In this document: in pieces, positions 26,339-35,643 of the stretch
Numbering within the stretch: the first letter of the stretch is position 1
Layout of the letters: each line of letters opens with the position of its first letter
NCBI RefSeq assembly: GCF_003970795.1
Contig: NZ_RWKW01000002.1
Location: 1-64,000, forward strand
Length of the DNA: 64,000 nt
Source of the DNA: Aquibium carbonis
GTDB taxonomy: Bacteria > Pseudomonadota > Alphaproteobacteria > Rhizobiales > Rhizobiaceae
Direction: 5' to 3'
Made by a program: the position numbers and the translations under genes
The notes under the pieces: model-generated
Told to the model about the DNA's origin: nothing
The model's database searches: none
What the model saw: the letters and a program-made list of their open reading frames with translations, nothing else

Positions 26339-27066
26339 ACGAGCGCCAGCCACTCCTCAGCGTCCGCAAGGTCGAAACCTACTACGGCAAGATCGTCGCG
26401 CTGCGCGGCGTCGACGTCGACGTCTATCCGGGCGAGATCGTGACGCTGATCGGCGCCAACGGCGCCGGCAAGTCGACCCTGATGATGACGATCTGCGGCA
26501 GTCCGCAGGCCAGGGCGGGCCAGATCCTGTATGACGGCGAGGACATCACCGCGACGCCCACCCACGAGATCATGCGCAAGGGCATCGCGCAATCGCCGGA
26601 GGGTCGTCGCATCTTCCCGCGAATGACCGTGATGGAAAACCTGCAGATGGGCGCCTCGCTCGTCGCCGCAGAGCATTTCGACGGCGACCTGAAGCGCATC
26701 TTCGAGCTGTTCCCGCGATTGAAGGAGCGCTCCAGCCAGCGCGGCGGCACGCTTTCGGGCGGCGAGCAGCAGATGCTGGCCATTGCGCGCGCCCTGATGA
26801 GCCGCCCGAAGCTTCTGCTTCTCGACGAGCCGTCGCTCGGCCTCGCGCCCCTCATCGTCAAGCAGATCTTCGAGGTCATCAAGGAACTCAACCGCACCGA
26901 TGGCCTGACGGTTTTCCTCGTCGAGCAGAACGCCTTCCATGCGCTGAAGCTCGCCCATCGCGGCTATGTCATGGTCAACGGCAACATCACCATGAGCGGC
27001 ACGGGCGCCGAGCTTCTCAAGCGGGAGGAAGTGCGCGCCGCCTACCTGGAAGGCGGGAGGCACTGA
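26335..27066 (+). CDS. livF: Branched-chain amino acid ABC transporter ATPase LivF
   Basis: 243-residue second ATPase of the importer, usual length. Walker A GANGAGKST, signature LSGGEQQMLAIARAL, Walker B LLLLDEPSLGLAP and the switch His in FLVEQNAFHAL are intact. Pairs with LivG as the ATP-hydrolysing heterodimer. The start overlaps the livG stop; the next gene starts two bases after its stop, so translation is coupled through the operon. Confidence 0.94.
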   Translation: MNERQPLLSVRKVETYYGKIVALRGVDVDVYPGEIVTLIGANGAGKSTLMMTICGSPQARAGQILYDGEDITATPTHEIMRKGIAQSPEGRRIFPRMTVMENLQMGASLVAAEHFDGDLKRIFELFPRLKERSSQRGGTLSGGEQQMLAIARALMSRPKLLLLDEPSLGLAPLIVKQIFEVIKELNRTDGLTVFLVEQNAFHALKLAHRGYVMVNGNITMSGTGAELLKREEVRAAYLEGGRH

Positions 27067-27068
27067 GC

Positions 27069-27419
27069 ATGGAAAACGAACTGGCCCTTCTCTGGGAAGT
27101 CAGCGCGACCGAATTCGTCTTCGTCACCCTCATCCTCGCCGGTGGCGCGGCCTTCATGACCGGGCGCGCGGCCGCCCGGGGCTGGATGCCGAAATGGCAG
27201 CTCGTCGTCTACATGGTGCTGCTGGCGGCGGCCACGCGCTTCATCCATTTCGCGCTGTTTTCGGGCTCGCTTCTGTCGCTCTACTACTATGCCATCGACC
27301 TGATCGCGCTGCTCGCCATCGGCTTCGTCGGCATGCGCATCACGCGGGCGAAACAGATGGCGACGCAGTATCGCTTTGCCTACGACCGCAGCGGCCCCTT
27401 CAACTGGAAGCGCCGCTGA
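27069..27419 (+). CDS. DUF6867-type membrane protein in the liv operon
   Basis: 116 residues with three hydrophobic helices (about 15-33, 43-63 and 66-92), ending in a basic cytosolic tail (ITRAKQMATQYRFAYDRSGP). The family occurs in Hyphomicrobiales next to liv genes and has no assigned role. The start comes two bases after the livF stop, so it is certainly part of the operon. A role as a small accessory subunit of the LivHMGF importer is inference from position. Confidence 0.8.
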   Translation: MENELALLWEVSATEFVFVTLILAGGAAFMTGRAAARGWMPKWQLVVYMVLLAAATRFIHFALFSGSLLSLYYYAIDLIALLAIGFVGMRITRAKQMATQYRFAYDRSGPFNWKRR

Positions 27420-27434
27420 ACCATCAATTGTAAC

Positions 27435-27498
27435 ATGGTCTCGCGACCATTTACGAAGTTCGACTGAAAGCCTTTATTTCGCAATGAAAGTGGGCTTT
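27435..27498 (+). promoter_or_regulatory. Intercistronic hairpins before the binding-protein gene
   Basis: Two stems lie between the DUF6867 gene and the binding-protein gene: ATGGTC-TCGC-GACCAT (27435-27450), followed by TTT, and AAAGCC...GGCTTT (27467-27498, 20-base loop that can add TTT/AAA pairs), followed by TT. They may act as an attenuator or processing point that lets the binding protein be made in excess over the membrane parts. Confidence 0.4.
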
Positions 27499-27601
27499 TA
27501 TGTCGTCAAGCGGGTCAGGGAACGCCCGCACAAGCCGGACCGGGGAGCCAGAACACCATCGCCGCCGGCTGCTGCATTATCAGGTGTTAAAGGGAGTTAT
27601 C

Positions 27602-28702
<1,101 letters not shown>

Positions 28703-28724
28703 TGGACGACTGACGTCTGCACGG

Positions 28725-28761
28725 AAGGCCCTGGCGCGGCAACGCGCCGGGGCCTTTTTTT
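28725..28761 (+). terminator. Strong intrinsic terminator of the liv operon
   Basis: 14-base stem AAGGCCCTGGCGCG/CGCGCCGGGGCCTT with one G-U pair and a GCAA loop (28739-28742), running directly into seven T's. Textbook Rho-independent terminator, 22 bases after the binding-protein stop. Confidence 0.93.
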
Positions 28762-28792
28762 ACATGCACGGCAGGTGCTCGAAGCTACGACC

Positions 28793-28818
28793 GAAAATGT
28801 TTGCACTGCAGCATTTTC
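28793..28818. promoter_or_regulatory. Inverted repeat upstream of pyc
   Basis: GAAAATG (28793-28799), 12-base spacer containing TGCACTGCA, then CATTTTC (28812-28818). It ends 51 bases before the pyc start, where a promoter operator would sit. The regulator is unknown. Confidence 0.4.
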
Positions 28819-28869
28819 AAGCTCATCATAAAAACCGCCGCCCACCCCTTCCACTTCCGGAGCCGGACC

Positions 28870-31800
28870 TTGCCGATTTCCAAGATCCTCGTCGCCAACC
28901 GTTCCGAAATCGCGATCCGCATTTTCCGCGCCGCCAACGAACTGGATATCCGGACAGTCGCCATCTGGGCCGAGGAAGACAAGTATTCCCTGCACCGCTT
29001 CAAGGCCGACGAGTCCTACCCGATCGGGCGCGGCCCGCATCTGGCGAAGGACATGGGGCCGATCGAGAGCTACCTGTCGATCGAGGAGGTGATCCGCGTC
29101 GCCAAGCTCTCGGGGGCGGATGCCATCCATCCCGGCTACGGCCTGTTGTCGGAAAGCCCCGAATTCGCCGAGGCATGCGCCGAAGCCGGCATCGTCTTCA
29201 TCGGCCCGACGCCGGATACGATGCGCCGGCTCGGCAACAAGGTCGCCGCTCGCAACCTCGCCATCGAGGTCGGCGTGCCGGTGGTGCCGGCCACCGAGCC
29301 GCTGCCCGACGACATGGAAACGGTGCGCCGCATGGCTGCCGAGATCGGCTATCCGGTCATGCTGAAGGCCTCCTGGGGCGGTGGCGGTCGCGGCATGCGC
29401 GCCATCCGTGCCGAGGCCGACCTGGCCCGCGAGGTGGTGGAAGCCAAGCGCGAGGCCAAGGCCGCCTTCGGCAAGGACGAGGTCTATCTCGAAAAACTCG
29501 TGGAACGCGCCCGCCACGTCGAGGTGCAGGTGCTGGGCGACACGCATGGCAATGTCGTCCATCTCTTCGAGCGCGACTGCTCCATTCAGCGCCGCAACCA
29601 GAAGGTCGTCGAACGCGCGCCCGCGCCCTATCTGGACGATGCGCGGCGCGAAGAACTGTGCGGCCATGCCCTGAAGATCGCCCGCGCGACAGACTATGTC
29701 GGCGCCGGCACCGTCGAGTTCCTGATGGATGCCGACACCGGCAAGTTCTACTTCATCGAGGTGAACCCCCGCATCCAGGTCGAGCACACCGTCACCGAGC
29801 AGGTGACCGGCATCGACATCGTCAAGGCGCAGATCCACATCCTCGACGGCCACGCGATCGGCACCCCAGAATCCGGCGTGCCACCGCAGGAGAAGATCTG
29901 GCTGAACGGCCACGCCCTGCAATGCCGTATCACGACCGAGGATCCGGAGCAGAACTTCATCCCCGACTATGGCCGCATCACCGCCTATCGCGGCGCGACC
30001 GGCTTTGGCATTCGCCTCGACGGCGGCACGGCCTATTCCGGCGCGGTCATCACGCGCTTCTACGATCCGTTGCTGGAAAAGGTGACCGCCTGGGCGCCGT
30101 CCCCGCAGGAGGCGATCGCCCGCATGGACCGCGCGCTGCGCGAGTTCCGCATCCGCGGGGTGGCGACCAACCTGACCTTCCTCGAGGCGATCATCGGGCA
30201 CCCGAAGTTCCGCGACAACAGCTACACGACCCGCTTCATCGACACGACGCCGGAACTCTTCACCCAGGTGAAGCGGCGCGACCGCGCGACCAAGTTGCTC
30301 AACTATCTCGCCGACGTGACCGTCAACGGCCATCCGGAAGCGCGCGGGCGCCCAAAGCCGAAGGCCGATGCGGCCGCACCCGTGGTTCCCTTCGTCGGCG
30401 GCGATGTTCCCGACGGGACGAAGCAGCGCCTCGACGCCCTCGGGCCGGTGAAGTTCGCCGAATGGATGCGTGAGCAGCCGCAGGTTCTCCTGACCGACAC
30501 GACGATGCGCGACGGCCATCAGTCGCTGCTGGCGACCCGCATGCGCACGCACGACATCGCTCGCGTCGCCGGCGCGTATGCCCGCGCCCTGCCGCAACTC
30601 CTGTCGCTCGAATGCTGGGGCGGCGCGACGTTCGACGTGGCCATGCGCTTTCTGACCGAAGACCCGTGGGAGCGGCTTTCGCTGGTTCGCAAGGGCGCGC
30701 CCAACCTGCTGCTGCAGATGCTGCTGCGCGGCGCAAACGGCGTCGGCTACACCAACTATCCCGACAATGTGGTGAAGCACTTCGTCAGCCAGGCGGCCGC
30801 CGGCGGCATCGATCTCTTCCGCGTCTTCGACTGTCTGAACTGGGTCGAGAACATGCGGGTCGCGATGGACGCGGTGATCGGGGAGGGCAAGCTCTGCGAG
30901 GCGGCGATCTGTTACACCGGCGACATCCTCGACCCGGCCCGCGCCAAGTACGACTTGAAGTACTACGTCGCCCTGGCGAGGGAGCTCGAGGCGGCCGGCG
31001 CCCACATCATCGCGCTCAAGGACATGGCCGGCCTCCTGAAGCCCGCTGCCGCGCGCGTGTTGTTCAAGGCCTTGCGCGAGGAGACGGCGCTGCCGATCCA
31101 CTTCCACACACACGACACGTCCGGCATCGCGGCCGCCACCGTCCTCGCGGCGGTCGAGAGCGGTGTGGATGCCGTCGACGCGGCGATGGACGCGTTGTCC
31201 GGCAACACTTCGCAGCCCTGCCTTGGCTCGATCGTGGAGGCCCTGAAGGGCACCGACAGGGACCCGGGCCTCGACCCGGCCTGGATCCGCAGGATTTCCT
31301 TCTACTGGGAGGCGGTTCGCAACCAGTATGCCGCCTTCGAGAGCGACCTGAAGGGGCCGGCCTCCGAGGTCTATCTGCACGAGATGCCGGGCGGACAGTT
31401 CACCAACCTGAAGGAACAGGCCCGTTCCCTCGGGCTCGAGACGCGTTGGCACGAGGTGGCGCAGGCCTATCACGACGTGAACCTGATGTTCGGCGACATC
31501 GTCAAGGTGACCCCCTCGTCGAAGGTCGTCGGCGATATGGCGCTGATGATGGTGAGCCAGGACCTGGGCGTGGCGGACGTCGAGAATCCGGCGCGCGACA
31601 TCGCCTTCCCGGACTCGGTCGTCTCCATGCTGCGGGGCGACCTCGGCCAGCCGCCGGCGGGGTGGCCAGACGCGCTTCAGAAGAAGGCGCTGAAGGGCGA
31701 GGCGCCGATCACCGTGCGGCCAGGGTCGTTGCTGGCACCTGCCGATCTTGCCGCAATTCGCAAGGAGGTCGAGGCCAGGATCGGCCGGGAGATCGACGAG

Positions 31801-32331
31801 TTCGAGTTCGCTTCCTCGCTGATGTACCCGAAGGTCTTCGCCGACTTTGCCGCCGCGCAGGAGGCCTACGGGCCCGTGAGCGTGCTGCCGACCCCGACCT
31901 ATTTCTACGGCATGGCGCCGGAGGACGAGATCTTCATCGACATCGAGCGCGGCAAAACGCTGGTGGTCCGCTGCCTGGCCGTCGGCGAGCCCGACGAGCA
32001 AGGCATGGTGACCGTCTTCTTCGAGCTCAACGGCCAGCCGCGCCGCGTCAAGGTGCCCGACCGTGCGCATGGGGCGGGAGGCGGCAAGGTGCGCCGCAAG
32101 GCGGAACTGGGCAACGAAACCCATGTCGGCGCGCCGATGCCCGGCGTGGTGTCGACGCTGGCGGTCGCAGCGGGCCAGGCGGTCATGGCCGGCGACGTGC
32201 TGTTGTCGATCGAGGCCATGAAGATGGAGACCGCCCTGCACGCCGAGCGAGATGGCACGGTCGCCGAAGTGCTGGTGCATGCGGGCGACCAGATCGACGC
32301 CAAGGACTTGCTGATCGTCTACGCCGGCTGA
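28870..32331 (+). CDS. pyc: Pyruvate carboxylase, TTG start
   Basis: 1153-residue biotin enzyme that carboxylates pyruvate to oxaloacetate, refilling the TCA cycle. Domains in order: biotin carboxylase (1-460, ATP-grasp loop GGGGRGMR; EVNPRIQVEH), carboxyltransferase (about 540-800, LLTDTTMRDGHQS; metal ligands in HFHTHDT), and the biotin carrier at the end with EAMKMET, Lys1118 being the biotin site. Length matches the Rhizobium etli enzyme. The frame has no ATG at the right place; TTG at 28870 has GGAG seven bases upstream and gives the conserved PISKILVANRSEIAIR opening. It stands alone, between two terminators. Confidence 0.96.
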   Translation: MPISKILVANRSEIAIRIFRAANELDIRTVAIWAEEDKYSLHRFKADESYPIGRGPHLAKDMGPIESYLSIEEVIRVAKLSGADAIHPGYGLLSESPEFAEACAEAGIVFIGPTPDTMRRLGNKVAARNLAIEVGVPVVPATEPLPDDMETVRRMAAEIGYPVMLKASWGGGGRGMRAIRAEADLAREVVEAKREAKAAFGKDEVYLEKLVERARHVEVQVLGDTHGNVVHLFERDCSIQRRNQKVVERAPAPYLDDARREELCGHALKIARATDYVGAGTVEFLMDADTGKFYFIEVNPRIQVEHTVTEQVTGIDIVKAQIHILDGHAIGTPESGVPPQEKIWLNGHALQCRITTEDPEQNFIPDYGRITAYRGATGFGIRLDGGTAYSGAVITRFYDPLLEKVTAWAPSPQEAIARMDRALREFRIRGVATNLTFLEAIIGHPKFRDNSYTTRFIDTTPELFTQVKRRDRATKLLNYLADVTVNGHPEARGRPKPKADAAAPVVPFVGGDVPDGTKQRLDALGPVKFAEWMREQPQVLLTDTTMRDGHQSLLATRMRTHDIARVAGAYARALPQLLSLECWGGATFDVAMRFLTEDPWERLSLVRKGAPNLLLQMLLRGANGVGYTNYPDNVVKHFVSQAAAGGIDLFRVFDCLNWVENMRVAMDAVIGEGKLCEAAICYTGDILDPARAKYDLKYYVALARELEAAGAHIIALKDMAGLLKPAAARVLFKALREETALPIHFHTHDTSGIAAATVLAAVESGVDAVDAAMDALSGNTSQPCLGSIVEALKGTDRDPGLDPAWIRRISFYWEAVRNQYAAFESDLKGPASEVYLHEMPGGQFTNLKEQARSLGLETRWHEVAQAYHDVNLMFGDIVKVTPSSKVVGDMALMMVSQDLGVADVENPARDIAFPDSVVSMLRGDLGQPPAGWPDALQKKALKGEAPITVRPGSLLAPADLAAIRKEVEARIGREIDEFEFASSLMYPKVFADFAAAQEAYGPVSVLPTPTYFYGMAPEDEIFIDIERGKTLVVRCLAVGEPDEQGMVTVFFELNGQPRRVKVPDRAHGAGGGKVRRKAELGNETHVGAPMPGVVSTLAVAAGQAVMAGDVLLSIEAMKMETALHAERDGTVAEVLVHAGDQIDAKDLLIVYAG

Positions 32332-32336
32332 ACGAA

Positions 32337-32363
32337 AAAGGGCCGCGCCAAGCGCGACCCTTT
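32337..32363. terminator. Two-way terminator between pyc and lytic transglycosylase
   Basis: AAAGGG-C-CGCGC, loop CAA, GCGCG-A-CCCTTT. The genes converge here. On the minus strand the stem is followed by TTTTT, on the plus strand by TTT, so it stops the transglycosylase transcript best and pyc more weakly. Confidence 0.8.
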
Positions 32364-32389
32364 GTGAGCCCGGCGATTGACGCGTCGTT

Positions 32390-33196
32390 TCAACCGTCGA
32401 TCTGCTTGCCCATGATGGCGATGGCCTGCTGGTAGACAGTCGCCGCGTTCCAGCCCTGGATCGCGACATAGTTCGGCTGCCCCGGCTGGTAGCCGGCGCC
32501 CGGCCTCCAGCCATGGGCGCGCAGGAAATTGGCCGTCGATGCGAGCGCATCGGCGCGCGAGCGAACGAGGTCGATCTTGCCGTCGCCATCGCCATCGACG
32601 CCGTATCGCAGCACGCTGCCGGGCAGGAACTGCGTCTGGCCGAGTTCGCCGTGCTTCGCACCGACGGAATTGGCCGAGACGACGCCGCGGTCGACGAGTT
32701 GCAACGCAGCGATGAGATGGCCGGTGAAGAATTCCGACCGACGGCAATCATAAGCCAGCGTCGCCGTTGCGGAGATCAGGTTGGTGTCGCCCATGAAGCC
32801 GCCGAAGGCCGTTTCCATGCCCCAGATGGCCAGAAGCGGGCCGGCCGGCACGCCGTAGCGCGCTTCGATGTTGCGAAAGAGCTGCGCATTCTCCGTCTTC
32901 AGCCTCTTGCCCCTGGCAACGATGGTGGGAGCACCGCGCACCTGCATGAACTTCTCGAGGGTGTACCTGAAGCTCTTCTGGTTGCGGTCGGCCGAAATCG
33001 TGCCGGTGTTGTAGCTGGTCGCCTGCAGCGCAGCCAGACCGCGCTGGCCGACGCCCGCGCGCGACGCTTCCTGCGCCATCGACTGCTTCCAGGCATCGAA
33101 GCCGGACGACGTGTTTCCGCACTGCGCCGCATGAGCGCCACCGGTCCCGAGCACCACCGCCAGCAGCGCCGACGCGATCAGTTTGCCCTTCGGCAT
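32390..33196 (-). CDS. Lytic murein transglycosylase (MltB/GH103 type)
   Basis: 268-residue exported enzyme that cleaves peptidoglycan to 1,6-anhydromuropeptides. Signal peptide MPKGKLIASALLAVVLGTGG is cut near AHA-A. The catalytic Glu is in LLAIWGMETAFGGFMG, as in the SLT_2 family, and ALQLVDRG, GELGQTQFLP and DGDGDGKIDL follow. No C-terminal peptidoglycan-binding domain is present, making it the short form. The ATG at 33196 has AAGGAG nine bases upstream; the ATG at 33205 overlaps that ribosome site. Confidence 0.92.
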   Translation of the reverse strand: MPKGKLIASALLAVVLGTGGAHAAQCGNTSSGFDAWKQSMAQEASRAGVGQRGLAALQATSYNTGTISADRNQKSFRYTLEKFMQVRGAPTIVARGKRLKTENAQLFRNIEARYGVPAGPLLAIWGMETAFGGFMGDTNLISATATLAYDCRRSEFFTGHLIAALQLVDRGVVSANSVGAKHGELGQTQFLPGSVLRYGVDGDGDGKIDLVRSRADALASTANFLRAHGWRPGAGYQPGQPNYVAIQGWNAATVYQQAIAIMGKQIDG

Positions 33197-33498
33197 CAGT
33201 TCCATCTCCTTCTCGACAACGAACCTCGCGAGACCGGGCATCGCATGCACCCCGACGCCGAAGCCGGGAGTGACCCACCAAGCCGAATCTGCCCACGCGA
33301 GTACCAGAATAGAAACAAGACTATTGTTTGGCAGGTTAACGGCCTGTGTGAAATTGGCCGGCGTTGACGCAGTTGTGATCGGATCTAGCCCCGGCACCGG
33401 ACGGTGCGTCGATGCCGATATGCGAAGGAGTTTGCGGACGGCCGGAACCGCATCGAGGCACGGGCGTTGCAGGCCGTTCCCCTCCGAATGGTGTCTTC
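33197..33498. other. 302-base divergent spacer, transglycosylase and metallopeptidase
   Basis: No gene seen. An AT-rich part near 33305-33340 carries a 6-base inverted repeat, AAACAA-GACTA-TTGTTT (33313-33329), which may be an operator. The two flanking genes are read outward and presumably have their promoters here. Confidence 0.45.
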
Positions 33499-34494
33499 AT
33501 GAAACTCTTCGCCTGCCCCACCTGCGGCAACCGGCTCTATTTCGAGAACGACCGCTGCCTTGCCTGCGGCACGGACGTCGCCCTCGCCCCGGAGGCGTCG
33601 CGTTTCGTCGCCGTCGGGGCGGATGCCGAGGCCTGTGCCAACACGACCGAATGCGGCTGCAACTGGGTCGCCTCCGCCGACCATGGCGGCTATTGCCGCG
33701 CCTGCACGCTGAACCGGACGATCCCGGATCTGGACGTCGACGGGAACCGGGATCGATGGGCCAGGATCGAGCGCGCCAAAAGGCGGCTTGTCTATGCGTT
33801 GCTGGAATTCGGCCTGGACGTGAACCCGAAGACAGGGCCCGAGGACGCTCGAGGGCTGGCGTTCGAGTTCCTTGCCGACCTGCCCGGCGAGCGTGTCTTG
33901 ACCGGCCACGATGGTGGGCTGATCACACTCAACGTGATCGAGGCCGATCCGGCCGAGCGGGAACGCATGCGCCTGGCCATGGGCGAGCGCTACCGGACGC
34001 TGCTCGGCCATTTCCGCCACGAAGTCGGCCACTATTACTGGGAGCGGCTGATCCGTGACGATGACGGGGAACTCGACGCGTTCCGCAGCCTTTTCGGGGA
34101 CGAGCGCGCCGACTATGCCGAAGCGCTGAAGCGACACTACGAGGCGGGCCCCGCCGCCGGGTGGCAGGATCGGCACGTGACGCCCTATGCCGCAAGCCAC
34201 CCATGGGAAGACTGGGCGGAGACCTGGGCGCACTATCTTCACATGACCGACACGCTGGAGATGGCCGACGCCTTCGCCATTCCTGTCGAGAGCATCGATG
34301 CAGCCGCAAACGCCGGGTCGGAAACGCCGACGCAGGAGATCGATGCAATGCTGAAGCGGTGGCTGGCATTGACGGAGGTCGTCAATGGCATCAACCGATG
34401 CATGGGCGTGCCCGATCTCTACCCCTTCGTGATTGCACCGGCCGTCGCGCAGAAACTCGACTATGTCCGGGAGTTGCTGCATCGGCGGCAGTGA
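33499..34494 (+). CDS. Zinc-ribbon putative metallopeptidase (DUF2248-like)
   Basis: 331 residues. Residues 1-75 hold nine Cys in pairs: CPTC (6,9), CLAC (20,23), then C46, C52, C54 and CRAC (66,69), suggesting two zinc ribbons. The rest is a predicted gluzincin-like peptidase with HEVGHYYWE (HEVGH 174-178) and a downstream WEDWAETWAHYLHM, where the Glu is the probable third zinc ligand. No signal peptide. The family is annotated only as putative zinc-binding peptidase and its substrate is unknown. The start follows a weak ribosome site but matches the conserved MKLFxCPxCG opening. Confidence 0.88.
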   Translation: MKLFACPTCGNRLYFENDRCLACGTDVALAPEASRFVAVGADAEACANTTECGCNWVASADHGGYCRACTLNRTIPDLDVDGNRDRWARIERAKRRLVYALLEFGLDVNPKTGPEDARGLAFEFLADLPGERVLTGHDGGLITLNVIEADPAERERMRLAMGERYRTLLGHFRHEVGHYYWERLIRDDDGELDAFRSLFGDERADYAEALKRHYEAGPAAGWQDRHVTPYAASHPWEDWAETWAHYLHMTDTLEMADAFAIPVESIDAAANAGSETPTQEIDAMLKRWLALTEVVNGINRCMGVPDLYPFVIAPAVAQKLDYVRELLHRRQ

Positions 34495-34602
34495 TGACCG
34501 GCGCGGTCCCTGCGATTGACGCGGCACTGTTGCAAGCCGGTCATTGCGCTGGCGTCGAAGGACTGAAAGGCTCGTCGGACGATCCATCGTTGGACGAGAC
34601 CC

Positions 34603-35370
34603 ATGACCGGACTGCTCATGCGGGCAATTCCCGCGCTGACGATCCTGCTGGCCGTGCTGACGCCACCGAATGCGCTGGCGCGGGACGATGCCGTCAGACC
34701 GCTGGTCGTGGCGGCACTCGAGGGCAAAGGCGAACAGGCGACGCTCTCCAAATCGGCCGAGTTCGCCTTCGAGGTGGTTCGCCCCGAGAAGCCGAACGGC
34801 CAGACCATGGTGCTGCTGCACGGCTCCGGCGGCAACGAAACGAGCCTCGTCAAGCTCGCGTCGCGCATCGCTCCCCATGCCACGCTGCTCGGGATTCGCG
34901 GGCGCGTGACGCAGGACGGCCGCACCCGCTGGTACAAGCGCCTCGATCCCGTCACCTTCGACCAGGACGACGTGCGCGCTGAATCGCAGGCCTTCGCGAG
35001 CTTCCTCGGCCGAACGGCGCTCGAACTGGACATCGACCTGAGCCGAACGGTCTTTCTGGGTTATTCGAACGGCGCCAACCTGATCGCCGCGACGGCGCTT
35101 CTGCATCCGGGGCTGGTGCGCAAGGCGGCGCTGCTGCGTCCGATGTCCGTCCTGGACCGACCGCCGACGCCCGCGCTGGCGGGCGCCAGCCTGCTGATGA
35201 TCGCCGGCGAGACCGACAGCACCTACGCGCCCTTCGCTCCGGCCCTGGAAGAACTGCTCGAAAGCTGCGGCGCCGCGGTCGACGCCCGCATCATTCCCTC
35301 CGATCACATGATCGGCGAGGAGGACGCCCGGATCGTGGCGGAGTGGTTGGCCACGCCGGCCGGCGACTGA
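34603..35370 (+). CDS. Exported alpha/beta-hydrolase (carboxylesterase type)
   Basis: 255-residue esterase of the phospholipase/carboxylesterase subgroup. The N-terminal 27 residues look like a signal peptide (IPALTILLAVLT, cut near ALA-R). Catalytic triad: Ser155 in GYSNGA, Asp205 in GETD, His235 in SDHM; the oxyanion region is LLHGSGGNE. Closest resemblance is to YpfH/MhqD-like hydroolases acting on small esters; the substrate is unknown. Starts at 34603 or 34618. 108 bases after the metallopeptidase, possibly separate. Confidence 0.85.
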   Translation: MTGLLMRAIPALTILLAVLTPPNALARDDAVRPLVVAALEGKGEQATLSKSAEFAFEVVRPEKPNGQTMVLLHGSGGNETSLVKLASRIAPHATLLGIRGRVTQDGRTRWYKRLDPVTFDQDDVRAESQAFASFLGRTALELDIDLSRTVFLGYSNGANLIAATALLHPGLVRKAALLRPMSVLDRPPTPALAGASLLMIAGETDSTYAPFAPALEELLESCGAAVDARIIPSDHMIGEEDARIVAEWLATPAGD

Positions 35371-35416
35371 CCCCGATGCACCGTTGGCGCGAATCTGACG
35401 CGGAATCGCGGCGACC

Positions 35417-35445
35417 TTGACTCCCGCGCTCTTTTCCTGTCTAGA
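35417..35445 (+). promoter_or_regulatory. Promoter of candidate small RNA
   Basis: TTGACT (35417-35422), preceded by C as in the rhizobial CTTGAC consensus, a 17-base spacer and TCTAGA (35440-35445). Transcription would start near 35452 and meet a terminator 110 bases later. Confidence 0.5.
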
Positions 35446-35451
35446 GCCACG

Positions 35452-35561
35452 CAAATCCGCGACGAGTTGATGACTCCGAGCAGCCGACCGGGACCCCAAG
35501 CGGTGTAAATCGATCCCGGAGGCCAACACCCGGCAGCGCAAGGCGCCCCCGGGTGCTTTTT
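35452..35561 (+). ncRNA. Candidate small RNA upstream of ffh
   Basis: About 110 nucleotides between a sigma-70-like promoter and an intrinsic terminator, with no good reading frame. Predicted stems: CCGGGA/TCCCGG (35488-35493 with 35514-35519, 20-base loop) and the terminator CACCCGG/CCGGGTG (35527-35533 with 35549-35555) followed by five T's. It does not show the GGAAGG/GCAGCC core of 4.5S SRP RNA, so it is not that gene despite lying before ffh. It could be a trans-acting RNA of an alphaproteobacterial family or a leader that attenuates ffh. Confidence 0.5.
35527..35561 (+). terminator. Intrinsic terminator before ffh
   Basis: CACCCGG, 15-base loop, CCGGGTG, then C and TTTTT. It ends 82 bases before ffh, so it terminates either the small RNA or a longer ffh leader. 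Confidence 0.7.
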
Positions 35562-35643
35562 GGCTTTGACTGCCGGTTCCATCCGCGACGCGGACGCATT
35601 ACCTCTCTGGCATCACGCCGATGCAAGAGATGAAGGAAACCGG

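Noticed and set aside
35371-35643. 4.5S SRP RNA gene, because ffh follows
   Set aside because: The conserved GGAAGG/GCAGCC asymmetric-loop core of SRP RNA is not present.
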